Shown piece by piece: positions 26,508-35,109 of a stretch of 64,000 nt of DNA. The position numbers and the translations under genes were made by a program. The notes under the pieces were generated by a model, which did not search any database, was not told the DNA's origin, and saw nothing but the letters and a program-made list of their open reading frames with translations. Source of the stretch: Phycisphaera sp. (lineage in GTDB: Bacteria; Planctomycetota; Phycisphaerae; Phycisphaerales; UBA1924). How positions within the stretch are numbered: the stretch's first letter is position 1; each line of letters opens with the position of its first letter. The stretch lies in NCBI GenBank assembly GCA_025916675.1, contig CP098402.1, forward strand, positions 1,545,205-1,609,204. Reading direction: 5' to 3'.

Positions 26508-27863
26508 ATGGACGCGTTTGTGATCGAGGGCGGCAAGCCCATTTCCGGCAGGTTCGAGGTCCACGGGTCCAAGAACGCCGCGCTGCCCATGCTGGCGGCC
26601 GCCCTGCTCACCGATGGGCCGGTCGAACTCTCGGACGTGCCGCACCTCGAAGACATCACCAACATGCTCCGCCTGTTGGGCGAGCTTGGTGTTGAGGTCA
26701 CCGAGCAGCCGGGCAAGGACAGTGGCGGCCGGGCCGTGCATACCCACGTCACCGACACCAGCCTGAGCCACGCCCGGTACGACATCGTGCGGACCATGCG
26801 GGCGGGCGTGTGCGTTCTCGGCCCCATGCTGGCCCGCCGTGGCGAGGCACGGATCTCGATGCCCGGGGGCTGCGCGATCGGCCCTCGCCCGATCGACCTG
26901 CACCTGAAGGGGCTTGCGGCCCTGGGGGCATCCATTAGCTTGGCCAACGGCGACGTGGTCGCCAAGGCCCCTGCCGGCGGACTGCGGGGGGCCACCGTGT
27001 TCCTGGGCGGCCCCTTCGGCTCGACCGTGCTGGGTACGGCCAACATCATGAGCGCCGCCACGCTGGCGCGCGGCCGGACGGTCATCGAGTCGGCCGCCTG
27101 CGAGCCCGAGGTGGTCGACCTGGGCCGGTTGCTCCAGATGATGGGCGCGAAAATCTCGGGCCTGGGCACGCCCCGCATCGTCATCGACGGCGTCGAGCAG
27201 TTGGGGGGGGCGACCCGCCGCGTGATGCCCGATCGTATCGAGGCGGGCACCTACGCCATGGCCGCCGCGATGACCAAGGGCGAACTCACCATCGCCAACT
27301 GGCCGGTGGATGCCCTAGTCGGCCCGTTCGAGATGCTGCGCGACGCGGGCGTCGAAATCGAACTGAGCGAACACGAACCGCTCGACACCACCGGTGGAGA
27401 TTCGATCCGCGCCACCGCGTTCGTGCGCCGCACGGGATCGCTTCGCCCGGTCGAGTTGACCACGCAGCCGTTCCCGGGCTTCCCGACGGACTTGCAGGCC
27501 CAAGCCCTGGCGCTGCTCACGCTGGCCGACGGCAACTCGATTATTACCGAAAAAATCTTCCCCGAGCGTTTCCTGCACGTCGCCGAATTGTTGCGCATGG
27601 GCGCGCACGTCATCCGCCACGGCCCCACCGCTGTCGTCAGCGGGGTACCCAAGCTGGTTGGCGCGCCCGTGATGGCCAGCGATCTGCGGGCCTCGGCCGG
27701 TCTCGTGCTCGCCGGGCTGGCGGCGCGCGGCCGCACGGTGGTCCGCCGGGTGTACCACCTCGATCGCGGCTACCAGCGCATGGACGAGTACCTGACGGGG
27801 CTCGGTGCCGACATCCAGCGCATCAGCGAGAAGGCCCTGGAAGAGGTGGCCGTCCCCGCTTAG
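26508..27863 (+). CDS. murA: UDP-N-acetylglucosamine 1-carboxyvinyltransferase
   Basis: A 451-residue enzyme that transfers enolpyruvate from PEP to UDP-GlcNAc, the first committed step of peptidoglycan synthesis. GSKNAALP with the catalytic Lys is at about residues 20-27, and the reactive Cys is kept in MPGGCAIGPRPIDLH, so fosfomycin sensitivity is expected. The TTQPFPGFPTDLQAQ motif, the Asp-containing SADL-like ASDLRASAG motif and the YHLDRGYQRM tail are also present. Its presence supports a peptidoglycan-making cell. The stop overlaps the convergent Trm112-like gene by 4 bp. Confidence 0.96.
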   Translation: MDAFVIEGGKPISGRFEVHGSKNAALPMLAAALLTDGPVELSDVPHLEDITNMLRLLGELGVEVTEQPGKDSGGRAVHTHVTDTSLSHARYDIVRTMRAGVCVLGPMLARRGEARISMPGGCAIGPRPIDLHLKGLAALGASISLANGDVVAKAPAGGLRGATVFLGGPFGSTVLGTANIMSAATLARGRTVIESAACEPEVVDLGRLLQMMGAKISGLGTPRIVIDGVEQLGGATRRVMPDRIEAGTYAMAAAMTKGELTIANWPVDALVGPFEMLRDAGVEIELSEHEPLDTTGGDSIRATAFVRRTGSLRPVELTTQPFPGFPTDLQAQALALLTLADGNSIITEKIFPERFLHVAELLRMGAHVIRHGPTAVVSGVPKLVGAPVMASDLRASAGLVLAGLAARGRTVVRRVYHLDRGYQRMDEYLTGLGADIQRISEKALEEVAVPA

Positions 27864-28057
27864 CCCGGCTTCTCGGCGGCGGGCGCGACCAGCACCGGGA
27901 TGCCGCCCCGCACCGGATATCGCAACGGCTCTCCGACGACACGCACCCAATGGCCGCCCTCTTCCAATTCCAGTGGTTTGCCCGTGATCGGGCACCGCAA
28001 CTGCTCTGGCAGGCGAACCGGGGGGGGAGCGGGTTGGGCGCTCCGCTCACTCTTCAT
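27860..28057 (-). CDS. Trm112-like zinc-ribbon-type small protein
   Basis: A 65-residue protein of the Trm112/UPF0434 type: LPEQLRCPITGKPLELEE followed by RYPVRGGIPVLV. The usual second Cys of the CP-x-C knuckle is replaced by Thr (CPITG), leaving one Cys, so metal binding may be lost. In other organisms Trm112 proteins activate methyltransferases. The ATG lies inside the HPr coding end (11-nt overlap), and the stop overlaps murA's stop tail to tail by 4 bp. It is last in a five-gene minus-strand row. Confidence 0.75.
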   Translation of the reverse strand: MKSERSAQPAPPPVRLPEQLRCPITGKPLELEEGGHWVRVVGEPLRYPVRGGIPVLVAPAAEKPG

Positions 28058-28322
28058 CGAAGCCCCGATCGAAGAGGTCGGCCAGGGCCTTGCACGCCTC
28101 CTCGGCGTCGTCGCCGTTGGCGACGACCTCGATCTCGACGCCCTGGGTGGCCGCCAGCAGCATGATCTGCATGATCGACTTGCCGTCGATCTCCTGATCG
28201 TCGCGGCGCAGCAGTATGGCGCTCTTGAACTGCTGGGCCACGTCGGCCACCGCCGTCGCCGGGCGCGCGTGCAGCCCCAGCCGGTTCGTGACGGTCACCT
28301 TGGCGGCGCACTCCTTGGCCAA
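28047..28322 (-). CDS. HPr-family phosphocarrier protein
   Basis: A 91-residue HPr/NPr protein that relays phosphate from Enzyme I to EIIA proteins. The active His is in NRLGLHARPATAVADVAQ (about residue 18), and the regulatory-Ser region reads GKSIMQIMLLAA, so a Ser-46-type residue is present and HPr-kinase control is possible. Translation starts at TTG 28322 with GGGAG about 7 nt upstream. The gene lies 29 nt after an EIIA gene; no Enzyme I or sugar permease is nearby. The context is that of a regulatory (nitrogen-type) PTS rather than sugar uptake. Confidence 0.92.
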   Translation of the reverse strand: MAKECAAKVTVTNRLGLHARPATAVADVAQQFKSAILLRRDDQEIDGKSIMQIMLLAATQGVEIEVVANGDDAEEACKALADLFDRGFDEE

Positions 28323-28351
28323 TCCAATTCTCCCGAGCGAAGCGACGGTAT

Positions 28352-28834
28352 TCAGCCGGGCAGCTTCTGGTGATCGGCCTCGTGCAGTAATTCGATGATG
28401 TCCTCGCGCGTGGTCGCCTGCCGCAGGAACCGCCGGAACGTCTCGTTGCCCAAGCTCTTGAAGATGACCTCCATCGCCTTGAGGTGGTCTTCGGGGCTAC
28501 TGCCGGGGCTCAGCAGCAGCACCACCGAGTACACCGGCTGGCGGTCGAGGGCGCTGAAGTCGACGCCCTTGCTGCTGCGTCCGACCGCGGCGGCCATCTT
28601 GGTCACGCCGGGATGCTTCACGTGCGGCACCGCCACACCCCGGCCGAAGCCCGTGGAGCCTTTGCGCTCACGCTCGAGCACGGCGGCCACGAGCGCGTCG
28701 CGATGCTCGGCGTCGGCAGCACCGGCTTGGACCAGCGCGTCGATCATCTCGGCGATCACGTCGTCGCGTTCGGTGGCATTCAGTTCTGCCACCACGGCAT
28801 CGGGTGCCACGATCTCGGTCAGCTTCAAGGCCAT
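28352..28834 (-). CDS. PTS EIIA protein, nitrogen/fructose type
   Basis: A 160-residue PTS_EIIA_2 domain protein. The phosphorylated His lies in GFGRGVAVPHVKHPGV (about residue 70), the family's GxGxAxPH motif. LLLSPGSSPEDHLKAMEVIFKSL and a terminal EDIIELLHEAD helix fit PtsN-like proteins. It follows hpf with a 2-nt gap and precedes HPr, as ptsN does in the rpoN-hpf-ptsN clusters of proteobacteria. It probably acts as a phosphorylation-dependent regulator of potassium, nitrogen or stress functions, by analogy. Confidence 0.9.
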   Translation of the reverse strand: MALKLTEIVAPDAVVAELNATERDDVIAEMIDALVQAGAADAEHRDALVAAVLERERKGSTGFGRGVAVPHVKHPGVTKMAAAVGRSSKGVDFSALDRQPVYSVVLLLSPGSSPEDHLKAMEVIFKSLGNETFRRFLRQATTREDIIELLHEADHQKLPG

Positions 28835-28836
28835 GT

Positions 28837-29154
28837 CTAGTGCGCCTGCCGCTTCTGGACCTTGACCTTGTCGTGCAGGTCGGTGAGCTGGCGGATGCCC
28901 TTGTGCTGCACCGAGTCGATGACGCCGTACAGGTCGCCCCCATTGTCCTTGCTTACCAGATCCTCGTGGTGCTCAACGTCCACAATCAGTTCGACCTCGA
29001 ACGAATCGCCCGATGAGCTGTTGTGGTGCTCGATGGTCCAGGTCACCGACTGGATGCGGTCGAAAAAGCGGGTGAGCTTCTCGGATTTCTCCTCGGCGTG
29101 CTGACGGATGGGGTCGGTGATCGTCATGTGCCTGCCGACGACTTCGATGCGCAT
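28837..29154 (-). CDS. hpf: Ribosome hibernation promoting factor (short type)
   Basis: A 105-residue Hpf/RaiA-type protein that binds the ribosomal A/P-site region in resting cells and shuts down translation. MRIEVVGRHMTITDPIRQHAEEKSEKLTRFF-type start (seen at residues 1-31) and the VELIVDVEHHEDLVSKDNGGDLYGVID region match the family fold. It lacks the C-terminal dimerisation domain of long HPFs, so 100S formation would need another factor. An AGAAGGGA ribosome site precedes ATG 29154. It is 58 nt downstream of the DUF502 gene and 2 nt upstream of EIIA. Confidence 0.88.
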   Translation of the reverse strand: MRIEVVGRHMTITDPIRQHAEEKSEKLTRFFDRIQSVTWTIEHHNSSSGDSFEVELIVDVEHHEDLVSKDNGGDLYGVIDSVQHKGIRQLTDLHDKVKVQKRQAH

Positions 29155-29212
29155 GGTCAAATCCCTTCTGGCCGGCGTCCTTCCGGCCCGCTCAAGCATA
29201 CTCACCCGAGCG

Positions 29213-30082
29213 TCAGCGTTGCGGTTTGGCGGTCCTGGCCGCCTCATCGGCTTCCGAGGGGTGAGGGGTCTCGTCCGCTGGCTCGGGCTTTTTCGTGCCC
29301 GGGGGGGCAAACCGGTCGGGCACGAGCGTGCCGCCGGTGATGAAGAACCGGATCGCCTCATCGATGGACATCGGCACGTCGATGGCCTCGTCACGAGGCA
29401 CCGTGATGGCAAACCCGGTAAACGGGGTGGGCGTCGAGGGGATGAACACCGCGATGCACGGCACCCCTGTCGCCTCGTGGATCATGGAGATCGAGTCGCT
29501 GGTTACCAGGCCCAGGGTCCACAAGCCGCGGCGGGGGTACTGCACCATCACGACACGGCGAAAGGCCACCTTGCGGTCGCCCATGATCAGGTCGACGACC
29601 TGCTTCACGTGGGGATAGACCTGCTTGAACCCCGGGATCTGAGAAATCAGGCGCTCCACGCGGGCGTAGAAGCGGCGGCCCAGGTAGTTACCCAGCAAGA
29701 GGCCGGCGAGGTAGATGAGCATGATGGCCACGAGCAAGCCGGCGCCCCGGAGATACCAGTGCTGGTTCCAGAAGTCACCGAGTTGCTTGCGCACGAGGTG
29801 CTCGCGCACGACAGTCGTCGAGCGGCCGCGGAATGGCCGGCCCTCGGGCGAAGCCAGGAATTCGTCGATCTGTCCCGGCTCGACCACCATGAACTGGGGC
29901 CGGCTGTCCTCGGGCGTGACACGGGGCGCGATCTCGACCACCACCACCCGGATGCCGCGGTTGATCGGCTCGGCCACGTTGTTGTACAGGAACACGAACG
30001 CCTGCCAGAGCAGCCACAACGTCAGGATGGAAGGCAGGAGGACGGCGAGCCCGCGGCCGAAGAACCGCTTGAAGTCGTCCAT
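29213..30082 (-). CDS. DUF502 family membrane protein
   Basis: A 289-residue integral membrane protein. The start at 30082 (MDDFKRFFGRG) follows an AGGAAAG site. Hydrophobic segments lie at about residues 12-35 (LAVLLPSILTLWLLWQAFVF) and about 115-140 (LLVAIMLIYLAGLLLGNYLG). DUF502 landmarks include FKQVYPHVKQVVDLI and the VFIPSTPTPFTGFAITVPRDE segment. The family is found widely, with no settled biochemical role. It heads the row DUF502-hpf-EIIA-HPr-Trm112 on the minus strand. The C-terminal tail is Pro/Glu/Ala-rich. Confidence 0.88.
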   Translation of the reverse strand: MDDFKRFFGRGLAVLLPSILTLWLLWQAFVFLYNNVAEPINRGIRVVVVEIAPRVTPEDSRPQFMVVEPGQIDEFLASPEGRPFRGRSTTVVREHLVRKQLGDFWNQHWYLRGAGLLVAIMLIYLAGLLLGNYLGRRFYARVERLISQIPGFKQVYPHVKQVVDLIMGDRKVAFRRVVMVQYPRRGLWTLGLVTSDSISMIHEATGVPCIAVFIPSTPTPFTGFAITVPRDEAIDVPMSIDEAIRFFITGGTLVPDRFAPPGTKKPEPADETPHPSEADEAARTAKPQR

Positions 30083-30260
30083 GAAGCTTTCCTGGCGTGC
30101 CACGCGACCGATTCCCTTCAGCGTGAAGACGGGTCCGGCCAGACGCCAGGGGTCGGCTTTGGATGAGTGGGCTGATCGCACCCAAGAACGACCGCGAGGA
30201 CCGGAACATCCGCGAGGGCGGGAACGCCGACGCTCCGAGCCGGCTCCTGGTCCGGAGGAA

Positions 30261-30333
30261 TGGGCCTGACAGGACTTGAACCTGTGACCTCACCGTTATC
30301 AGCGGTGCGCTCTACCGACTGAGCTACAAGCCC
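30261..30333 (-). tRNA. tRNA-Ile(GAU)
   Basis: On the minus strand: acceptor GGGCTTG/CAGGCCC with discriminator A, D arm GCTC...GAGC, anticodon stem CACCG/CGGTG with loop CTGATAA (anticodon GAT), and T arm ACAGG-TTCAAGT-CCTGT. The gene is 73 nt with no encoded CCA and no intron. It stands alone rather than in an rRNA operon. Confidence 0.97.
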
Positions 30334-30342
30334 GGACCGCCG

Positions 30343-30370
30343 AGTGTATCGGCTCGTTGGCGCGAGTCAA
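30343..30370 (-). promoter_or_regulatory. Sigma-70-type promoter of tRNA-Ile
   Basis: On the minus strand TTGACT (30365-30370) and TACACT (30343-30348) are 16 bp apart. The -10 lies 9 bp before the mature tRNA 5' end, so transcription should start almost at the tRNA. Confidence 0.75.
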
Positions 30371-30445
30371 CGAGTTCAGCCGCCCCTAAAGGCCTGTTGC
30401 GGCGTAATGTTGCACCCAAGGAGGGGCGTTCGGTCGCCCAAATAC

Positions 30446-31795
30446 ATGCCAAACATATCTCTCAGTCGATTGCGGAAGGCCCTCCCGCTTGCCACCCGCG
30501 TCCTGGTCGGGGTTCTGCTCCTGGGCGGGGCCATTGGCCTTCTCCAGGTTCTTAAGGCCACCAAGGCCGAACCCGCTCTCAGCGAGAACGCCGGGTTGCC
30601 GCCGCTCGTGCGGACCGTCCAAGTACAGCGCGTCGTGACGGCTCGGCCTTGGACGGGCTACGGAACCGTCCGGGCGATGTCGTCGGCCCGGGTCGCGGTG
30701 CAAGTCGCCGGGCGGGTGGTCGAGCGACCGGACACGATCGAGGCCGGGCTGGCCGTATCGGAGGGCGACCTGCTGCTCCGTATCGATCCGACGGACTTCC
30801 AGCGGCGGGTGGCCGCGCTGGAAGGGCTCATGGCCGCCCTGGAGGCGGAGTTGGATCAACTCGACATCGAAGCCGAGTCGCTGGACGACCAGCTCACGCT
30901 CGTACTCGAAGAGGAGGACATCGCGAGGCGTGAGTACCAGCGTGCCAGGGGCGTCTTCGAAGATCGGGGCGCGGGCAGCCAGGCCGAAGTCGACCAGAAG
31001 CTGTCCGCCCTGCGCCGGGCCGAGCGTGAAGCTTCCGCCCTTGACCAGCGATCGCGGTCGATCCCCTCCAGGCGGGCGGCGGTCCAGGCCAACCTCGCTT
31101 CGCAAGAGGCAGAACTCGGCGTCGCACGCGAGAATCTTGAGCGTGCCACAGTCATCGCTCCGATCGATGGCGTGCTCCAGGACGTGTTCCTCGACACGGG
31201 CGATTATGCCCAAGTTGGTACTGAAGTCGCCCGGATCGTCGACCTAGCGCGGCTCGAGCTGCCCCTCTCATTGCCCGCGTCGGCCGCTGATGACATCGCC
31301 ATCGGCGACGAGGTCGAGGTCTCGCTGGAGTCGGGATCTGCCGCACGCTGGAAGGGCCGCATCAGCCGCCTCGCACCCGAGGCGGATGCCCAGACCCGCT
31401 CGATCCGCGTCTTTGTTGAGGTCACGCAAGAACTGGAAACCGACCAGAGCGGCATGCTGGCACCCGCCACGGGCCAGATGCTCCGACCTGGCATGTTCGT
31501 CGTCGGGCGTGTGCGGCCCAGCCAGCCTCTGGCCCACCTGCTCGTACCACGCCGGGCAGTCGTGCAAGGGGGCGTGCTCGTGGCCGAGATGAACTCGCCC
31601 GCGCGCGCTGAGCGCGTTGAAGTCGAGACGCTCTTTGCCTTGGAGGGCAGCTTCGACGGCGCTCCCGAGGGCGAGACGCAGTGGTATGCGGTGCAAGCCG
31701 AGATCCAGGAAGGCCAGCGTGTGCTGGTCAGCAACCTCGACGATCTCCGCGATGGCTCGCCCATCCGTCTGGGCGAGGCCGGGGACACGCCATGA
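30446..31795 (+). CDS. RND efflux periplasmic adaptor (HlyD/MFP family)
   Basis: A 449-residue membrane-fusion protein that links an inner-membrane RND pump to the outer membrane. An N-terminal anchor (about residues 14-36) is followed by a barrel/lipoyl half (VAVQVAGRVVERP), a long coiled-coil hairpin (about 115-250, many Glu/Arg heptads), and the second lipoyl half ATVIAPIDGVLQDVFLDTGDYAQVG with the beta-barrel. A GGAGG-like site lies about 20 nt upstream of ATG 30446, so the true start could differ. The stop overlaps the pump's ATG (ATGA), so the two are coupled. Confidence 0.9.
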   Translation: MPNISLSRLRKALPLATRVLVGVLLLGGAIGLLQVLKATKAEPALSENAGLPPLVRTVQVQRVVTARPWTGYGTVRAMSSARVAVQVAGRVVERPDTIEAGLAVSEGDLLLRIDPTDFQRRVAALEGLMAALEAELDQLDIEAESLDDQLTLVLEEEDIARREYQRARGVFEDRGAGSQAEVDQKLSALRRAEREASALDQRSRSIPSRRAAVQANLASQEAELGVARENLERATVIAPIDGVLQDVFLDTGDYAQVGTEVARIVDLARLELPLSLPASAADDIAIGDEVEVSLESGSAARWKGRISRLAPEADAQTRSIRVFVEVTQELETDQSGMLAPATGQMLRPGMFVVGRVRPSQPLAHLLVPRRAVVQGGVLVAEMNSPARAERVEVETLFALEGSFDGAPEGETQWYAVQAEIQEGQRVLVSNLDDLRDGSPIRLGEAGDTP

Positions 31796-34700
31796 GCCTG
31801 CCAGCCTTTGGCGTCCGCAAGCCGGTCGTGGCCAACTTGGTCATGTTCGCCATCATCGGCGCGGGTGTGCTGCTGGGCATGGGGTTGCGGCGCGAGTTCT
31901 TCCCCGAGGTGAGCGCGAACCGCGTGGTCGTTTCCGCACCGTACCCCGGCGCTTCGCCCGACGAGATCGAGCGTTCGCTGGCGATCAAGATCGAGGACCG
32001 CGTCTCGGACCTTCGCGATGTGGTGGAGATCAACACAACCGTCACCGAAGGCAGCGCCCAGCTCATCATCGAGTTTCAGGATTCGATCGACATCGATGAG
32101 GCCGTCAGCGACGTGAAGCGAGAGGTCGACGCCCTCCAGGATCTGCCCGAGCAGTCCGAACGCATCATCGTTGACAAGCTCGAACCCAATCTGCCGGCCA
32201 TCATCGTCTCGATCTTCGGCGACACAAGCGAACGGGCCCTCAAAGAAGCCGCCCTGGCTATCCGCGAGGATCTGCGCGCCCTGCCCGGCATGGCCGACGT
32301 CACCATCGACGGCATCCGCACCGACGAGATCCGCGTCGAGGTCAGGCCACAGGCGATGGTCGAGCACCAACTGAGCCTCCCCGCGATCGCCGATCGTGTG
32401 CGCGCTTCCATGCAAGAACTCCCCGGCGGCACCGTCCGCACCGGCACACAGACGCTCTCGGTACGCACCGTACGAGTCGAGGAAGATTCACAGCTCATCG
32501 CCAACATCGTGGTCAAGAGCGGGGGTGGCCGGGTGCTGCGGCTTGGCGACATCGCCGAAGTGACGTACGGCTTCCGCGACACCGACCTCATCACGCGCTT
32601 CGAGGGCAAGCCCGCCGTCTCGCTGACCTGCTTCCAGGTGGGCGACTCGGACGTGGTCACGATCGCCGAGATCGCCAAGGCCTACACCGCCGGCATGCGG
32701 GGCGACCCGATCGAGTTAACAATCGGGGAGCGCATCTCCAAAGCCATGCGGGCGATGCAAAACCAGCAACTCGAGAGGCAGGGCAAACCCCTCGACCTCA
32801 GCCCGGTGTCCGACCGCCTTCTCGCCTATGAGGAAGGCCAGAAGTGGATCGGCCGCCTGCCCGGCGAGGCCCGAATCACCACCGACTTGGCACGGTTCGT
32901 AACAGGCCGGCTCAATCTCCTCACGCGCAACGCGCTACAGGGCGGCGCGCTGGTGTTCCTGGTGCTCGTGCTGCTGCTCAACTGGCGGGTGTCGTTCTGG
33001 GTGGCCATTGGCCTGGTCATCTCGCTGGCGGGCACCATCGCCATGATGCGCCTCACCGGCATCACCCTCAACCTGCTCACGATGTTCGGGCTGATCATCG
33101 TCATCGGCATTCTGGTCGACGACGCCATCGTGGTGGCCGAGAACATCGTCGCGCGCCACGAAGAGGGCATGTCACCCACACAGGCGGCCATCGAGGGCGC
33201 GGGGCAGGTGTCCTGGCCAGTCGTAACCACCGTGCTGACCACCGTGTTCGCGTTCCTGCCGCTCGCGCTGATCGAGGGCCAGATTGGCGATTTCCTAGCG
33301 GCGTTACCCATCGTGGTGGCCGTCTCGCTGCTTGTCTCGCTGATCGAGTCGCTGTTCATATTGCCAAGCCACATGGCGCACACGCTGCGTAAGTCCGACA
33401 AAGCCGAACGCACCGGCAAGGTCTCCCGCCTCTCCCGCTTCGAGGCTCGCTACGACCGCGCCCGCGATGGCCTGTTCACCCATGTGCTCATCCCGCACTA
33501 CACCAGGCTGCTGGTCAAGTGCCTGAGGTATCGCTATCTCACGCTGACGGTGGCGATCTCTGCCATCGTTGTTTCGGCGGCCATGGTCGTGGGTGGGAAA
33601 TTGGAGTTTATTTTCTTCGAAGTCGAAGACGCCGAGTCGATCAACGTTACGCTGCGCATGCCCATCGGCACGCCCGTGGGCGAGACCGACGCCATCGTAC
33701 GTCGCATCGAGCAATCCTCGCTCGCCCAACCCGAGGTGGCCAGCGCGTACTCGTCGGTGGGTGCCATCGGCGACGTGAACGGCGAGGGCGGCGACATCGC
33801 CCAGCCCCACCTGGGCCAGATCTTCCTCGAGCTCAATCCCGTCGAGCAGCGCGACCGCACGAGCAACGACGTGATCCTGGCCATTCGCGACCAGCTTGGC
33901 GAGCTGCCCGGCGTCAAAAGCCTGCGCTTCGAGCCCATCGGCGGCGGACCGGGCGGCGTGGCCATCAGCCTGGGCATCGTGGGTGACAACACCGAGCAGG
34001 CAACGGTGGTCGCCGATCGCCTCAAGGACATGCTCGACGAGATCGAGGCGGTCTTCGACATCGAGGACGACGCCGACGCCGGCCAGCGCGAGCTGCGATT
34101 CGATCTCAAAGACGGAGCAACAGAACTCGGCTTCACGCGGGCGCTCCTGGGTGAGCAGATCCGCGGCGCGGTCTTCGGGCTCGAGCCCCACACCTTCGCC
34201 GGCAATCGCGAGGACGTCAAGGTCCGCGTCACGCTGCCCAAGGCCACCCGATCGAGCCCGGTCGCCATCGAGGACACCTATGTGTTCGCGCCATCCGGCC
34301 AGGCCGTGCCGCTGATCGAGGTCGCCACGATCGAGGAAGGCCGCGGCTACGCCACCGTGCGCCGGCTCGACCGCGAGCGCATCATCACCGTCAGCGCCGA
34401 CGTCAACCGACAGCTTGGCAACCCCGAGGAGATCGTCGCGTCGCTACGGTCGAAATTGGTCGAGCTGGAACGCGAGTTCCCCAGCGTGCAGATCGTCGAA
34501 CGTGGGCGGCAGAAGGATGTGGCCGAGAGCTTCGCGACGCTGCCGCTGGGCATGGCGGTCGCAGCAGGGCTCATCTTCGTCACGCTCGCGTGGCTGTTTT
34601 CCAGCTACCTCCAGCCGCTCATCGTGATGGCGGCGATCCCATTCGCGACGGTTGGCATGATCTGGGGCCACATCGCCCTGGGCTTCGCGATGACGTTCCT

Positions 34701-35109
34701 CTCGCTCATCGGCTTCGTCGCGCTCTCGGGCATCGTGGTGAACGACTCGCTCATCTTCATGGAGTTCTTCAATGAACGCCGGCGCGGTGCCGCGGGCTTG
34801 CCACTCGCGCTCGTTCGTGCCGGCCGCGCCCGCTTGCGACCCATCCTGCTCACGACCATCACCACCGTGCTGGGCCTCACGCCGCTCATGCTCGAGCAAT
34901 CGTTCCAGGCCCGGTTCCTGATCCCGATGGCCATCACGATCGCGTGCGGGCTCATGTCGGCTACGGCCATCATCTTGCTGGTGCTGCCATCGATGCTGGC
35001 GATCCTGAGTGACATCAAGGCCCTGACGCGCATGGCCTGGACGGGTTCGATGACCAAGGAAACCAATGGCAACGGAGAGCCCGAACAACCCGCCGCCACG
35101 GGCCCTTAA
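31792..35109 (+). CDS. RND family efflux pump permease
   Basis: A 1105-residue inner-membrane proton-driven exporter of the AcrB/HAE type. The duplicated layout is clear: TM1 at about residues 14-34, a large periplasmic domain, a TM2-TM6 block starting near residue 380 (GGALVFLVLVLLLNWRV) with GILVDDAIVVAENI, a second TM block with FEARYDRARDGLF before it, and a closing TM set (GIVVNDSLIFMEFFNERR). The paired Asp of the proton relay is present in VDDAIVVAEN. An extra Gln/Arg-rich stretch of about 50 residues (about 300-350) precedes TM2. Substrates are unknown. It overlaps the following hydrolase by 44 nt. Confidence 0.92.
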   Translation: MSLPAFGVRKPVVANLVMFAIIGAGVLLGMGLRREFFPEVSANRVVVSAPYPGASPDEIERSLAIKIEDRVSDLRDVVEINTTVTEGSAQLIIEFQDSIDIDEAVSDVKREVDALQDLPEQSERIIVDKLEPNLPAIIVSIFGDTSERALKEAALAIREDLRALPGMADVTIDGIRTDEIRVEVRPQAMVEHQLSLPAIADRVRASMQELPGGTVRTGTQTLSVRTVRVEEDSQLIANIVVKSGGGRVLRLGDIAEVTYGFRDTDLITRFEGKPAVSLTCFQVGDSDVVTIAEIAKAYTAGMRGDPIELTIGERISKAMRAMQNQQLERQGKPLDLSPVSDRLLAYEEGQKWIGRLPGEARITTDLARFVTGRLNLLTRNALQGGALVFLVLVLLLNWRVSFWVAIGLVISLAGTIAMMRLTGITLNLLTMFGLIIVIGILVDDAIVVAENIVARHEEGMSPTQAAIEGAGQVSWPVVTTVLTTVFAFLPLALIEGQIGDFLAALPIVVAVSLLVSLIESLFILPSHMAHTLRKSDKAERTGKVSRLSRFEARYDRARDGLFTHVLIPHYTRLLVKCLRYRYLTLTVAISAIVVSAAMVVGGKLEFIFFEVEDAESINVTLRMPIGTPVGETDAIVRRIEQSSLAQPEVASAYSSVGAIGDVNGEGGDIAQPHLGQIFLELNPVEQRDRTSNDVILAIRDQLGELPGVKSLRFEPIGGGPGGVAISLGIVGDNTEQATVVADRLKDMLDEIEAVFDIEDDADAGQRELRFDLKDGATELGFTRALLGEQIRGAVFGLEPHTFAGNREDVKVRVTLPKATRSSPVAIEDTYVFAPSGQAVPLIEVATIEEGRGYATVRRLDRERIITVSADVNRQLGNPEEIVASLRSKLVELEREFPSVQIVERGRQKDVAESFATLPLGMAVAAGLIFVTLAWLFSSYLQPLIVMAAIPFATVGMIWGHIALGFAMTFLSLIGFVALSGIVVNDSLIFMEFFNERRRGAAGLPLALVRAGRARLRPILLTTITTVLGLTPLMLEQSFQARFLIPMAITIACGLMSATAIILLVLPSMLAILSDIKALTRMAWTGSMTKETNGNGEPEQPAATGP

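Noticed and set aside
28047-28834. HPr and EIIA as part of a sugar-uptake PTS
   Set aside because: No EIIB, EIIC or Enzyme I gene is nearby, and the pairing with hpf points to the regulatory PTS.
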